Assembly: GCA_017625695.1 (NCBI GenBank)
Contig: JAGAKI010000009.1
Coordinates: 1-35,346, forward strand
Source: Clostridia bacterium
Lineage (GTDB): Bacteria; Bacillota; Clostridia; UMGS1840
Length of the DNA stretch: 35,346 nucleotides
Reading direction: 5' to 3'
Shown here: positions 26,062 to 35,322 of the stretch, piece after piece
Layout: each line of letters starts with the position of its first letter
Position numbering within the stretch: the first letter of the stretch is position 1
Notes under the pieces: model-generated
Told to the model about the DNA's origin: nothing
The model's database searches: none
Seen by the model: the letters and a program-made list of their open reading frames with translations, nothing else
Translations under genes and position numbers: made by a program

Positions 26062-26115
26062 AGTATTCTCCTTGTTTGTTCTTGTTTGGAACTATCATTT
26101 TCATCCTTCGAATAT

Positions 26116-26144
26116 AATATATCACATTATTTTCAAAAAATCAA
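26116..26144 (-). promoter_or_regulatory. Promoter for spo0A
   Basis: On the minus strand TTGATT (26144-26139) and TATATT (26121-26116) are 17 bp apart, about 55 bases before the start codon. Confidence 0.6.
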
Positions 26145-26184
26145 GATAATTTTGGAAATAATTTCCATTTTTTACACGACTGTT

Positions 26185-26191
26185 TTCGACA
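26185..26191 (-). promoter_or_regulatory. 0A-box-like sequence upstream of spo0A
   Basis: TGTCGAA on the minus strand matches the core Spo0A-binding sequence. It lies about 40 bp upstream of the -35 element, a position compatible with autoregulation. A 7-bp match alone can be chance. Confidence 0.5.
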
Positions 26192-26285
26192 TCTAACAAA
26201 AAGAAACAGATTCTGCTAAAATAATTGATAGAAAATTTTTGGATTGTGTAATCTTTTGTATGATTGCTTTGATAACCATATCAGA

Positions 26286-26330
26286 ATAAAAAAACTGCCG
26301 AGATATTCTTAGAATATATCTCGACAGTTT
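26286..26330 (-). terminator. Terminator after gdhA
   Basis: On the minus strand AAACTGTCGAGATAT pairs with ATATCTCGGCAGTTT through a short AT-rich loop, with one mismatch-type pair. A run of seven T follows. It is about 20 bases after the gdhA stop. Confidence 0.85.
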
Positions 26331-26347
26331 GATAAGAAAATTTACAA

Positions 26348-27721
<1,374 letters not shown>

Positions 27722-27788
27722 CTATCATTTTTTATCAATTCACAAAGGCGGTAATAACAGAATTTGAAATCACTGCCATCAAAAACTC

Positions 27789-27817
27789 ATTATACACCAT
27801 TCTTTTTCTATTTGCAA
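27789..27817 (-). promoter_or_regulatory. Promoter for gdhA
   Basis: On the minus strand TTGCAA (27817-27812) and consensus TATAAT (27794-27789) are 17 bp apart. The leader to the ATG would be about 90 bases. Confidence 0.75.
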
Positions 27818-27930
27818 GTTTTTTAGTAAAAAATTTCATATTTTTTCTAAAATTATACAAAATAGAACGAATAATTTGCAAATTTGGATGTTTCTCTGTG
27901 AAAATGTTTCAAATTTTACATTCTATCGAA

Positions 27931-29628
27931 TTATTTGGAATGTTTGTGGGCTTTAGAAAGCAGGTGTGCCATTTCCCCCCGGGACAAATATTGTTCCGGA
28001 CGGAATGTATTATCCGGATATCCGCTCAGAATTCCGCTCTGAAGCATTGCAGTAATTTCATCATAAGACCAACGTTCTTCCGATACATCCGAAAATCCAT
28101 GATTGACATCAGCAGTACTTTTATCATATTTCAGAATCCGCTGTAATATGACCGCCATTTCTTCTCTGGTGACTGCACGATTCGGACGAAAAGTTTTATC
28201 AGGATAGCCTATCATCAGGTTATGTGCCAAGACGGTTTTAATATCTTTTTCTGCCCAATGATCTGAAATATCCGATACATTCGTGTCAGAAGGTTTGTCA
28301 GATAAATCAAGATACCGACAGAGCATTGTAGCTGCCTGACCACGGGTTAATCCATCCTCCGGCAAAAATTTGTGTTCGCTGATACCGACCATCCAACCAT
28401 GATTTGCCACCTCTACAATATCGTCCTTGGCAAAATGAGAAAAGGTATCGGAAAAATATTTCCCGTTCAGCCACAAAGAATAATAGTCCCAGACATCCGG
28501 CGTTTCCTGTCCTACGCTCCAGCTTCCTGCACCTTTTAAATTGTATTTATCCACCAAAGAAAGCTTATATTTTAACGTATCACTATTGTCATACCAAATG
28601 GTATATCCTCCGGGTTTTAGTTTTTGTCCGTTTACCGTAATTTCATCTGACTGTTTGACTGTAAAACGTCCAACCGCACTTTTTGATGTCTGGTCTATCC
28701 GGCTGGTGCCACCTGTTTTTTCCAGAGCCGACTGAATCTGACGATTGGTAATCCCGATCCCTTTTATGCTATTATTATCGCTCCAGATTCGCCCAAAAAA
28801 AGGTACCCCTAAAACGATTTTTTCCTTTGGAACATATTGCAAAGCATATCGAATTGATTTCTCTACAAAGTCAATACTTGCGACAGGTCCGGCTTCACCA
28901 CCGTTAAAATGTTCATCATATGCCATAATAAAAATATGGTCTGCAACTTTCCCCAATGCTTTATAATCATAGGAACCGTGCCAACCTGTATTCCAGCCTT
29001 CAGGATTTGCCGCAACTGCAACCGAAACTTCTTTCCACGCCGGAATTTTCTGACGAAGAAGGGTTACCAGTCGGGTATAAGCCTCACGATATTGATGAGT
29101 GACGTTTTCGATATCCACATTAATACCGTCTAAACCATATTGTTCCACAGCATTTGCAACTTGAGTTGCGAGTGTTTCCACATCATTGAGTGCCAGACTT
29201 CCTGCTGTTCTGTCCCAATGATTGCTGAGAAAAGGAACAATTTTTACGTTTTGACGGTGCATTGCCTCTACATAGGAATTGCTGATTGGTTCAACCGACA
29301 ACCCTCCGTCTGATAAGATATTAAAATAACTGGGAGAAATTACAGAAAAGCTTTGTTTGGATAATGCAACGTACTCCAGTTGTTTGTCATAACTTCCGTA
29401 AGATAAATAAGTCATGGAATAGCGTTCTTTGGCATCAGCAAGATAAGAAAACGGGATACTAAACGCCAAAGCGGTTCCCAAAATAAATTTCACCAGTCTG
29501 ATTTTCGTACCGTTTCTGAAGAATTCTTTGGAAAATTCTTCAATACTTTTTCCTGTTCCCGGTGTCAAACGAACTAAAATGTCACATACAGATTGATCTA
29601 CCGGAATCACATAAATCTGAACTTTCAT
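27931..29628 (-). CDS. GH18 (SleL/YaaH-like) glycosidase with SLH domains
   Basis: A 565-residue wall-associated glycosidase. The catalytic segment is Asp167-Gly-Ile-Asn-Val-Asp172-Ile-Glu174, followed by IMAYDEH (234-240). Asn in place of the first Asp of the chitinase motif is the form seen in spore-cortex and peptidoglycan N-acetylglucosaminidases such as SleL and YaaH, so peptidoglycan is a likelier substrate than chitin. Three SLH domains follow from about 410 to 560 (FLPEDGLTRGQAA, FRPNRAVTREEMA, FRPEQYLSRGEMA). The N-terminus is odd: about 45 charged residues come before the single hydrophobic helix (47-63), so it may be a membrane anchor rather than a cleaved signal. The start is well supported by GGAGG before the ATG. 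Confidence 0.87.
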   Translation of the reverse strand: MKVQIYVIPVDQSVCDILVRLTPGTGKSIEEFSKEFFRNGTKIRLVKFILGTALAFSIPFSYLADAKERYSMTYLSYGSYDKQLEYVALSKQSFSVISPSYFNILSDGGLSVEPISNSYVEAMHRQNVKIVPFLSNHWDRTAGSLALNDVETLATQVANAVEQYGLDGINVDIENVTHQYREAYTRLVTLLRQKIPAWKEVSVAVAANPEGWNTGWHGSYDYKALGKVADHIFIMAYDEHFNGGEAGPVASIDFVEKSIRYALQYVPKEKIVLGVPFFGRIWSDNNSIKGIGITNRQIQSALEKTGGTSRIDQTSKSAVGRFTVKQSDEITVNGQKLKPGGYTIWYDNSDTLKYKLSLVDKYNLKGAGSWSVGQETPDVWDYYSLWLNGKYFSDTFSHFAKDDIVEVANHGWMVGISEHKFLPEDGLTRGQAATMLCRYLDLSDKPSDTNVSDISDHWAEKDIKTVLAHNLMIGYPDKTFRPNRAVTREEMAVILQRILKYDKSTADVNHGFSDVSEERWSYDEITAMLQSGILSGYPDNTFRPEQYLSRGEMAHLLSKAHKHSK

Positions 29629-29656
29629 ACTAACTCCTCCAAAACACTTTTTATAT

Positions 29657-29665
29657 AGTATAACA
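29657..29665 (-). promoter_or_regulatory. Extended -10 promoter for the GH18-SLH gene
   Basis: TGTTATACT on the minus strand is an extended -10 element (TGnTATACT). No good -35 element is seen 17 bp upstream. It lies about 30 bases before the start codon. Confidence 0.4.
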
Positions 29666-29714
29666 AAAACTGAATATTTCTATTGTATCAGCATTTAATT
29701 TCCCGAAAAATCTA

Positions 29715-29743
29715 TTGCTATTTGGGAAAAATTATGATATAAT
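29715..29743 (+). promoter_or_regulatory. Promoter for the 29790 ATPase and downstream genes
   Basis: TTGCTA (29715-29720), 17-bp spacer, TATAAT (29738-29743), about 45 bases before the start codon. Confidence 0.65.
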
Positions 29744-29789
29744 AGTTTCCACTTGGTATTTTTATGATTGAAAGTGTAGGGAGTATGCT

Positions 29790-30773
29790 ATGATATATGT
29801 TAACGGGATATCGGTTGAACATTATAAAGGGTTACGCAATATATCTCTTGCAAACTTTTCTCCTATCACAATCATTACCGGTCCAAACGGGTGTGGCAAA
29901 ACATCTCTGACAGAAGCAATTGAAATCATTTTAAATCCACTAAATTTCAATCATTATATTGCAGTCACCCAAACCAAAAATCAAGGTTTCTGGAATTCTT
30001 TTGACAAACAACAAGCCCGTCTTTACACCAGAATTGACGGAGAAATTCTGAAACAGTCGTATTTTACAGAAATCGTTTCCTATCAACCAATATTTCAAGA
30101 ACCGTTTTTAGGATTTCACCACTTTGGATATCCGAAAAACGGAAGGGATATCATCGAAAGTAAGGAAATTGATTATTCTGTTTCAAAGAATCAATCCCAA
30201 AGTTTTTCTGATCCGATAGTACGATACCGTAAACTTACACCACAAAATCAAAATCTATCCTTTCAGACCATACGGGAAGATCAACTGCTGTGTGAAAAAG
30301 CACTTTCCTATCTTTCCTTATTTGATTCTGATTATGCGGGATTTCAAACAGAAAATTTTAAAGATACCGTTTTATACCATAAAAAATACAATCGTGTAAG
30401 CGAAGACTTTTTCAGTGACGGAATCCGATATGTCCTAAAAATTATGGAACAATTGTCCGGCTTTTCCAACGGTGTCGTAATCATTGACCCTGCAGAGCAT
30501 CAAATCGCTCCTAATACATTTCCGTTTATGGTAGAACTTCTCTATCACGTTGCATCCAAACGGCAACTGCAATTGTTTCTCACAACCCAAAGTATGGAAT
30601 TTGTTGATGAATGGTTGGATTTATTACACTTTTACCGTCAATTATCAGAAATTACTCTTGTGAAACTACGATCGAAACCGGATGGATGCAGTGCAAAACA
30701 GTATTCGGGGGAATTGATGTATCAACTTCGGATGGAACATCAGACAGATTTCAGATGTTCTGACTTTAACTAA
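29790..30773 (+). CDS. AAA/SMC-like ATP-binding protein with altered catalytic motifs
   Basis: A 327-residue soluble protein of the AAA_15/AAA_21 group (RecF/SMC-like, often linked to OLD or toxin systems). The N-terminus YVNGISVEHYKGLRNISLANF and Walker A GPNGCGKT (31-38) are typical. Walker B is IIDPAEHQIAP (231-241): the catalytic Glu that usually follows Asp is Pro234. The switch region reads LTTQSMEF, where His is usual (TTHS). ATP binding is likely and hydrolysis doubtful. No partner nuclease or toxin follows. The next gene is a chromate-transporter half whose ribosome binding site overlaps this stop (TAAGGAGG), so they are in one operon. AGGGAG precedes the ATG. Function unknown. Confidence 0.78.
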   Translation: MIYVNGISVEHYKGLRNISLANFSPITIITGPNGCGKTSLTEAIEIILNPLNFNHYIAVTQTKNQGFWNSFDKQQARLYTRIDGEILKQSYFTEIVSYQPIFQEPFLGFHHFGYPKNGRDIIESKEIDYSVSKNQSQSFSDPIVRYRKLTPQNQNLSFQTIREDQLLCEKALSYLSLFDSDYAGFQTENFKDTVLYHKKYNRVSEDFFSDGIRYVLKIMEQLSGFSNGVVIIDPAEHQIAPNTFPFMVELLYHVASKRQLQLFLTTQSMEFVDEWLDLLHFYRQLSEITLVKLRSKPDGCSAKQYSGELMYQLRMEHQTDFRCSDFN

Positions 30774-30785
30774 GGAGGTTATTAC

Positions 30786-31325
30786 ATGAAAGAATTATTC
30801 AGTCTATTCTTAACATTTGCCAAAATCGGTGGATTTACATTTGGAGGAGGCTACGCAATGCTTCCCATTATGCAAAGAGAACTGGTCGAAAAAAACGAAT
30901 GGGTTAGCAATGACGAACTTTTAAACTATTATGCTGTAGGACAGTGTACTCCCGGAATTATCGCTGTCAATACCGCCACCTTTGTAGGATATAAAAGAAA
31001 AGGTGTTTTGGGCAGCATCTTCTCCACCGCGGGAATTGTTACCCCTTCGGTTATCATTATCATGTTGATCGCAACATTTTTAAAAAATTTTGCAAGCTAT
31101 CCGGTGGTGCAATCCGCATTTGCCGGAATCCGGATTGCAGTTTGTGCCACTATTTTAGTTTCTATTGTAAACTTATGGAAAAAGGCCATCAAATGCTGGA
31201 TTGATATTCTGTTTTGTGCAGGTGCATTCATTCTCAGTGCATTCACTCCGATTTCCCCGTTATGGATTGTTCTCATAGCGGGAACCTGTGGTGTGTTCTG
31301 CCATCTGAAAAAGGAGGTTGAATAA
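30786..31325 (+). CDS. Chromate-transporter family protein, first half
   Basis: A 179-residue membrane protein of the CHR family, equal to one half of the roughly 400-residue long-chain ChrA. Family signs are FAKIGGFTFGGGYAMLP (residues 11-27), QCTPGIIAVNTATFVGY and a following helical pair. The short-chain type works as a pair with the next gene. Despite the name, the natural substrate in gut Firmicutes is uncertain. AAGGAGG precedes the ATG. Two bases separate it from its partner. Confidence 0.9.
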   Translation: MKELFSLFLTFAKIGGFTFGGGYAMLPIMQRELVEKNEWVSNDELLNYYAVGQCTPGIIAVNTATFVGYKRKGVLGSIFSTAGIVTPSVIIIMLIATFLKNFASYPVVQSAFAGIRIAVCATILVSIVNLWKKAIKCWIDILFCAGAFILSAFTPISPLWIVLIAGTCGVFCHLKKEVE

Positions 31326-31327
31326 CG

Positions 31328-31885
31328 ATGGAAGCATGGGTGCTGTTTATTGAATTTTTTAAAATTGGTTTATTTGCCGTAGGTGGTGGCTTAGCAACGC
31401 TCCCCTTTTTGAATCAACTGGTAGAAAAATATCCCTGGTATACTGCAAGTGACCTTGCAAATGTAATTGCAGTTTCCGAATCCACTCCGGGTCCTTTAGG
31501 CGTCAATATGGCAACTTATACCGGTTTTACCGGCTTAGGAATCCCCGGCGGAGTGATTGCTACAACTGGCATTGTACTTCCCTCATTGATCATTATTCTG
31601 ATCATCGCCAGGATTCTGGACCAATTCAACAAAAACCCATATGTAAAAGCAGCATTTGTAGGGCTGCGTGCCTCTGTTGTGGGATTGATTGCAGCAGCAG
31701 TACTTGGCATTGTGCAAATCAGTTTATTCCATACAGGACAAACAGAAATTTTGAATATGTTTAATTGGAAAGCGATTGTTGTTTTTTTATTTCTTACCAT
31801 ATTCCGCTTTCGCTTTGAAAAAGTGCATCCTATTGTATTTATTGCAATCGGTGCCGGTCTTGGGATTGTCCTCGGAGGATTCTGA
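31328..31885 (+). CDS. Chromate-transporter family protein, second half
   Basis: A 185-residue membrane protein, homologous to its upstream partner in inverted-topology fashion. It has FFKIGLFAVGGGLATLP (residues 10-26), SESTPGPLGVNMATYTGF and a series of hydrophobic helices. AAGGAGG near 31312 precedes the ATG, inside the previous gene. Together the pair forms the short-chain CHR transporter. The ABC-F gene follows after 33 bases. Confidence 0.9.
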   Translation: MEAWVLFIEFFKIGLFAVGGGLATLPFLNQLVEKYPWYTASDLANVIAVSESTPGPLGVNMATYTGFTGLGIPGGVIATTGIVLPSLIIILIIARILDQFNKNPYVKAAFVGLRASVVGLIAAAVLGIVQISLFHTGQTEILNMFNWKAIVVFLFLTIFRFRFEKVHPIVFIAIGAGLGIVLGGF

Positions 31886-31918
31886 TATAAAAAACTGAAA
31901 AAGGATTTCTACTAAATT

Positions 31919-33517
31919 ATGATAACAGTAACAAATTTGAGCCTAAATTTTAACGGTACTAACTTATTTAAAAACGCAGATTTAAAATTCACGCCCGGGA
32001 ATTGTTACGGGGTAATTGGTGCTAACGGAGCCGGAAAATCAACATTTTTAAGGATATTATCCGGTGAACTGGAACCCTCCACAGGTGACGTCGTGATACC
32101 CGGCCACTTACGGATGTCTGTATTAAAACAGGACCACTTTGCCTATGATGAATTTACGGTTGTGGATACTGTAATCCAGGGAAACAAACGCCTTTATGAC
32201 ATTATGAAAGAAAAGGAAGCTTTGTATGCAAAAGCAGATTTTAATGATGAAGATGGCGTTCGTCTGGCAGAATTAGAAGGTGAGTTTTTAGAATTAAACG
32301 GCTGGGAAGCGGAAAGCGACGCATCAAAACTACTTCAGGGATTGGGTCTTTCTGATGAGCTTTTATACAGTCAGATGAGCAGTTTAGACGGCAAACAAAA
32401 AGTGAAAGTATTACTTGCACAAGCGTTATTCGGAAATCCGGATATTATCTTACTGGACGAACCTACCAACCACTTGGATGTAGATTCTATCAACTGGCTG
32501 GAAGATTTTCTGTTAGATTACGAAGGGCTTGTAATTGTTGTATCTCATGATCGTCATTTTTTAAACACTGTTTGCACCAGTATAGTAGATATCGATTTTT
32601 CTCAGATTAAAATGTTTGTAGGTAACTACGAATTCTGGTATGAATCCAGTCAGTTAATTCAGAAAATGATTCGTGATCAGAATAAAAAAAATGAAGAAAA
32701 AGCAAAAGAATTAATAAGTTTTATTCAGCGATTCTCTGCCAATAAATCCAAATCCCGTCAGGCAACCTCACGAAAAAAGCTCTTGGAAAAGCTGACGATT
32801 GAGGAACTCCCCGCTTCTTCCCGCCGTTATCCGTTTGTAGGATTTCAGATGGACCGAGAAGCCGGAAAAGATATTCTCTTTGTAGAGGGAATTTCAAAAA
32901 CTGTGGACGGAGTAAAGGTGTTAAATAACGTGTCATTCACATTAAACAAGGGAGACAAAGTTGCCTTTTTAGGAGAAAATGAAACTGCAGTTACTACTAT
33001 GTTTCAGATTTTAGCCGGAGAAATAGAACCTGACGAAGGAAGCTACAAATGGGGTGTATCTACAACGCAATCCTATTTCCCAAAGGACAATTCCGAATTT
33101 TTTAACCAGTCCGATTTAAACTTATTACGCTGGTTGGAACAATATTCCAAGGACACTACCGAAACCTTCTTGCGAGGATTTTTAGGAAGAATGCTTTTTT
33201 CCGGTGACGATGTGTTGAAACCCGTCAAGGTGTTGTCCGGTGGTGAAAAGGTTCGTTGTATGCTGTCAAGAATGATGTTGTTCGGCTCCAATGTACTGAT
33301 GCTGGATCAACCCACCAACCATCTGGATTTGGAATCCATTACATCGGTAAACAACGGTTTAAAAGAATTTAAAGGAAACGTTATATTTGCCTCTCACGAC
33401 CATGAATTCATCTCAACCGTTGCAAATAGAATGATCGAATTCACTCCCGATGGTATCATAGATAGGAATGATAATTATGATGAATATCTCCAATGGAAAA
33501 AAGAAAACCAGAAATAA
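31919..33517 (+). CDS. ABC-F ATPase (YkpA/YbiT-like)
   Basis: A 532-residue cytoplasmic protein with two ABC domains and no membrane part. ABC-F proteins act on the ribosome, in translation or antibiotic protection. Domain 1 has a normal Walker A GANGAGKS (34-41) and LLDEPTNHLD near 178-188, but its signature is SLDGKQKV rather than LSGGQ. The linker is around 240-310. Domain 2 has a normal signature LSGGEK (about 438), but its Walker A is GENETAVTT with no Lys, and Walker B ends LDQPTNHLD with Gln for the catalytic Glu. The overall form resembles YkpA/YbiT; antibiotic resistance is not implied. AAAAAGGAT precedes the ATG. Its end overlaps the next gene by 41 bases. Confidence 0.88.
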   Translation: MITVTNLSLNFNGTNLFKNADLKFTPGNCYGVIGANGAGKSTFLRILSGELEPSTGDVVIPGHLRMSVLKQDHFAYDEFTVVDTVIQGNKRLYDIMKEKEALYAKADFNDEDGVRLAELEGEFLELNGWEAESDASKLLQGLGLSDELLYSQMSSLDGKQKVKVLLAQALFGNPDIILLDEPTNHLDVDSINWLEDFLLDYEGLVIVVSHDRHFLNTVCTSIVDIDFSQIKMFVGNYEFWYESSQLIQKMIRDQNKKNEEKAKELISFIQRFSANKSKSRQATSRKKLLEKLTIEELPASSRRYPFVGFQMDREAGKDILFVEGISKTVDGVKVLNNVSFTLNKGDKVAFLGENETAVTTMFQILAGEIEPDEGSYKWGVSTTQSYFPKDNSEFFNQSDLNLLRWLEQYSKDTTETFLRGFLGRMLFSGDDVLKPVKVLSGGEKVRCMLSRMMLFGSNVLMLDQPTNHLDLESITSVNNGLKEFKGNVIFASHDHEFISTVANRMIEFTPDGIIDRNDNYDEYLQWKKENQK

Positions 33518-34133
33518 TTTTACAAAAAATAAAAGAATTATCCCTCCCGAGAAGAAACGAATTTCTTACAAAAAGAAGGAATATTGGAAAGGTGGTACCT
33601 TACTTGCTCCTGTCCCACCTGCCCTTGTAACGGTTGGCACAATGGAACATCCTAATGTATTAACCATTGGTTGGACCGGAATACTCAATACCATTCCGCC
33701 AAAAACGTATATTTCCGTACGTAAGGAGCGGTATTCTTATCAAATGCTTATGGATAACCGTGAATTTGTGATTAATCTGCCATGTACAGATTTAGTGAAA
33801 GCTGTTGATTTTTGTGGTGTAAGAAGCGGAAGAGATTTGGATAAATTCAAAGAAATGCATCTGACTCCTGCTCCGGCGAATCATGTATCTACGCCATTAA
33901 TTTCCGAATGTCCTCTTCATTTGGAATGTAAGATTACCGATACCATTAACTTAGGAAGTCATACTATGTTTTTAGCAGATATTGTAGGAACCATTGTTTC
34001 AGAGAATTGTATCAATCAAGATGGAAAATTAGAAATTGAAAAATGTAATCTACTTGCATATGCCCACGGAGCATACTTTAGTTTGGGAAAACAGCTTGGA
34101 ACCTTCGGGTATTCTGTCAAAAAGAAAAAATAG
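33477..34133 (+). CDS. Flavin-reductase-like split-barrel protein
   Basis: A 218-residue protein of the FMN-binding split-barrel (flavin reductase) family. After a basic, poorly conserved start it shows TLLAPVPPALVTVG, NVLTIGWTGILNTIPPKTYISVRKERYS, REFVINLPC and GSHTMFLADIVGTIV, which are the family strands that bind FMN. The substrate is unknown. The start is uncertain: ATGs at 33468, 33477 and 33480 are all inside the end of the ABC-F gene. 33477 is chosen for its nine-base distance from AGGA at 33464. The 41-base overlap implies coupling. A terminator follows. Confidence 0.82.
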   Translation: MMNISNGKKKTRNNFTKNKRIIPPEKKRISYKKKEYWKGGTLLAPVPPALVTVGTMEHPNVLTIGWTGILNTIPPKTYISVRKERYSYQMLMDNREFVINLPCTDLVKAVDFCGVRSGRDLDKFKEMHLTPAPANHVSTPLISECPLHLECKITDTINLGSHTMFLADIVGTIVSENCINQDGKLEIEKCNLLAYAHGAYFSLGKQLGTFGYSVKKKK

Positions 34134-34148
34134 GAAAGCAAACCAATA

Positions 34149-34189
34149 AAAATGCAGAAGCTTATGAATGGTATAGGCTTCTGCATTTT
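34149..34189. terminator. Terminator between the flavin-reductase-like gene and the 50-residue gene
   Basis: AAATGCAGAAGC pairs with GCTTCTGCATTT around an AT-rich loop, with A- and T-runs at the base. It can serve both converging genes. Confidence 0.82.
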
Positions 34190-34198
34190 ACAAAAGAA

Positions 34199-34351
34199 TT
34201 ATAAGTCGTCAGCATCTTGCACCGGCTGAACATTTTTTTCTACAGGTGTTCCGGTATAACTTCCTTCCGGGTCAGTTCTTCTTCCGGTTTCTCCGAACGC
34301 ACGAATCACAGATTCTGTTTTCGGAAGTTTTTTCTTTTTCTTTTCTTTCAT
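34199..34351 (-). CDS. Small conserved-looking acidic-tail protein
   Basis: A 50-residue hypothetical protein. It starts with a basic stretch MKEKKKKKLPK, then has a TESVIRAFGETGRR segment, then TDPEGSYTGTP and the acidic end PVQDADDL. I have seen similar TDPxGSYTGxP...PVQDADDL small proteins in Clostridia, but know no function. GAGGTGA lies six bases before the ATG at 34351; a longer reading to 34444 has no ribosome binding site and overlaps rlmA. It is divergent from rlmA with 43 bases between the starts. Confidence 0.72.
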   Translation of the reverse strand: MKEKKKKKLPKTESVIRAFGETGRRTDPEGSYTGTPVEKNVQPVQDADDL

Positions 34352-34394
34352 TCTTTTCACCTCATATTCATTATTCCACATAAGGAGTGATTTT

Positions 34395-35189
34395 ATGTTA
34401 CGTTGTCCTGTTTGCCATGAACCTATTTTTAAACAAAATGACAAAATTTACTGCTGCAAAAACAATCATAGTTTTGATATTGCAAAAAAAGGCTATGTGA
34501 ATTTTTTATTATCTCATAAAATGAACTCCAAGCTCCCTGGGGATAATAAGCTCATGGTAGATGCAAGAAGCGAATTTTTAGGAAAAGGCTACTACGATAT
34601 TTTTCGTGAAAAATTAATCAATCTGATTGATGAATTTCATCCGAAAACAATTTTAGATGCCGGCTGCGGCGAAGGATATTATACCAATGAAATACATAAG
34701 GATTCCAGAAAAATTTTCGGAATCGATATTTCAAAAACTGCTCTGCAAAAAGCGGCTCCCAAAAACAGAAACATCACATATGTAGCCGCCAGTTTATTTG
34801 ATATCCCGATACTAAATAATAGTATAGACTTATTATTTAGTTTGTTTGCACCCTATGCGGGGGAAGAGTTTCATCGCGTTTTAAAACAAGATGGAATTAT
34901 GATCTTGGGAATTCCGGGAGAAAACCATTTAATTGAACTGAAAAAAGTGATTTACGAAAATCCCTATAAAAACCAGATAAAAGACTATGAACTTCCTAAC
35001 TTTAAGTTCTTAAAAGCAGAAAAAATTGATACAATCATTTCTCTGCAGTCCCAGAATGATATTTTAAATCTTTTTAAAATGACCCCTTACTATTACCGAA
35101 CAAGACAGGAAGATTTGGAAAAAATTCATTCTCTAACTCAGTTTAATATTACAATTTCGTTCCAACTGTTAGTATATCAAAAAGACTAA
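34395..35189 (+). CDS. RlmA-type 23S rRNA guanine-N1 methyltransferase
   Basis: A 264-residue methyltransferase of the RlmA family, which methylates G745 or G748 of 23S rRNA in other bacteria; the Gram-positive form (RlmA-II) can affect tylosin-type macrolide binding. It has an N-terminal zinc motif, CPVC (4-7) with C20/C21 and His25, then FDIAKKGYVNFLLS. The SAM-binding loop is LDAGCGEG (87-94), with FGIDISKTAL for the second strand and LFSLFAPYAGEEFHRVLK near 150. Whether the target is 745 or 748 cannot be told by reading. AAGGAGTGA lies before the ATG. I cannot place a promoter with confidence. The terminator at 35292 is about 100 bases downstream. Confidence 0.85.
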   Translation: MLRCPVCHEPIFKQNDKIYCCKNNHSFDIAKKGYVNFLLSHKMNSKLPGDNKLMVDARSEFLGKGYYDIFREKLINLIDEFHPKTILDAGCGEGYYTNEIHKDSRKIFGIDISKTALQKAAPKNRNITYVAASLFDIPILNNSIDLLFSLFAPYAGEEFHRVLKQDGIMILGIPGENHLIELKKVIYENPYKNQIKDYELPNFKFLKAEKIDTIISLQSQNDILNLFKMTPYYYRTRQEDLEKIHSLTQFNITISFQLLVYQKD

Positions 35190-35234
35190 AATTAAATTTT
35201 AATAAAATGATTTGTCAAACTAAGTGCAACATTT

Positions 35235-35252
35235 TTTGAGTTCAAGCTCAAA
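35235..35252. repeat. Short inverted repeat
   Basis: TTTGAG-TTCAAG-CTCAAA, a 6-6-6 hairpin between the methyltransferase gene and the terminator. No T-run follows on either strand in the right place for a terminator. Role not seen. Confidence 0.5.
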
Positions 35253-35291
35253 TAAATCTGCTGGTTTTTGATAATTTAAAATTTTTTTGGG

Positions 35292-35322
35292 CCTGGCGTT
35301 AATTAACGCCAGGTTCTTTTTT
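35292..35322 (+). terminator. Strong terminator at the right end
   Basis: A perfect 22-bp palindrome at 35292-35313 (CCTGGCGTTAA and its complement, with TTAA or AATT as the loop) followed by TTCTTTTTT. It is the likely end of the rlmA transcript. The T-rich bases before it also allow use from the right. Confidence 0.85.

Noticed and set aside
34352-34444. Longer 81-residue version of the small minus-strand gene
   Set aside because: It would overlap the start of the methyltransferase gene, and the ATG at 34351 has a good GAGGTGA ribosome binding site.
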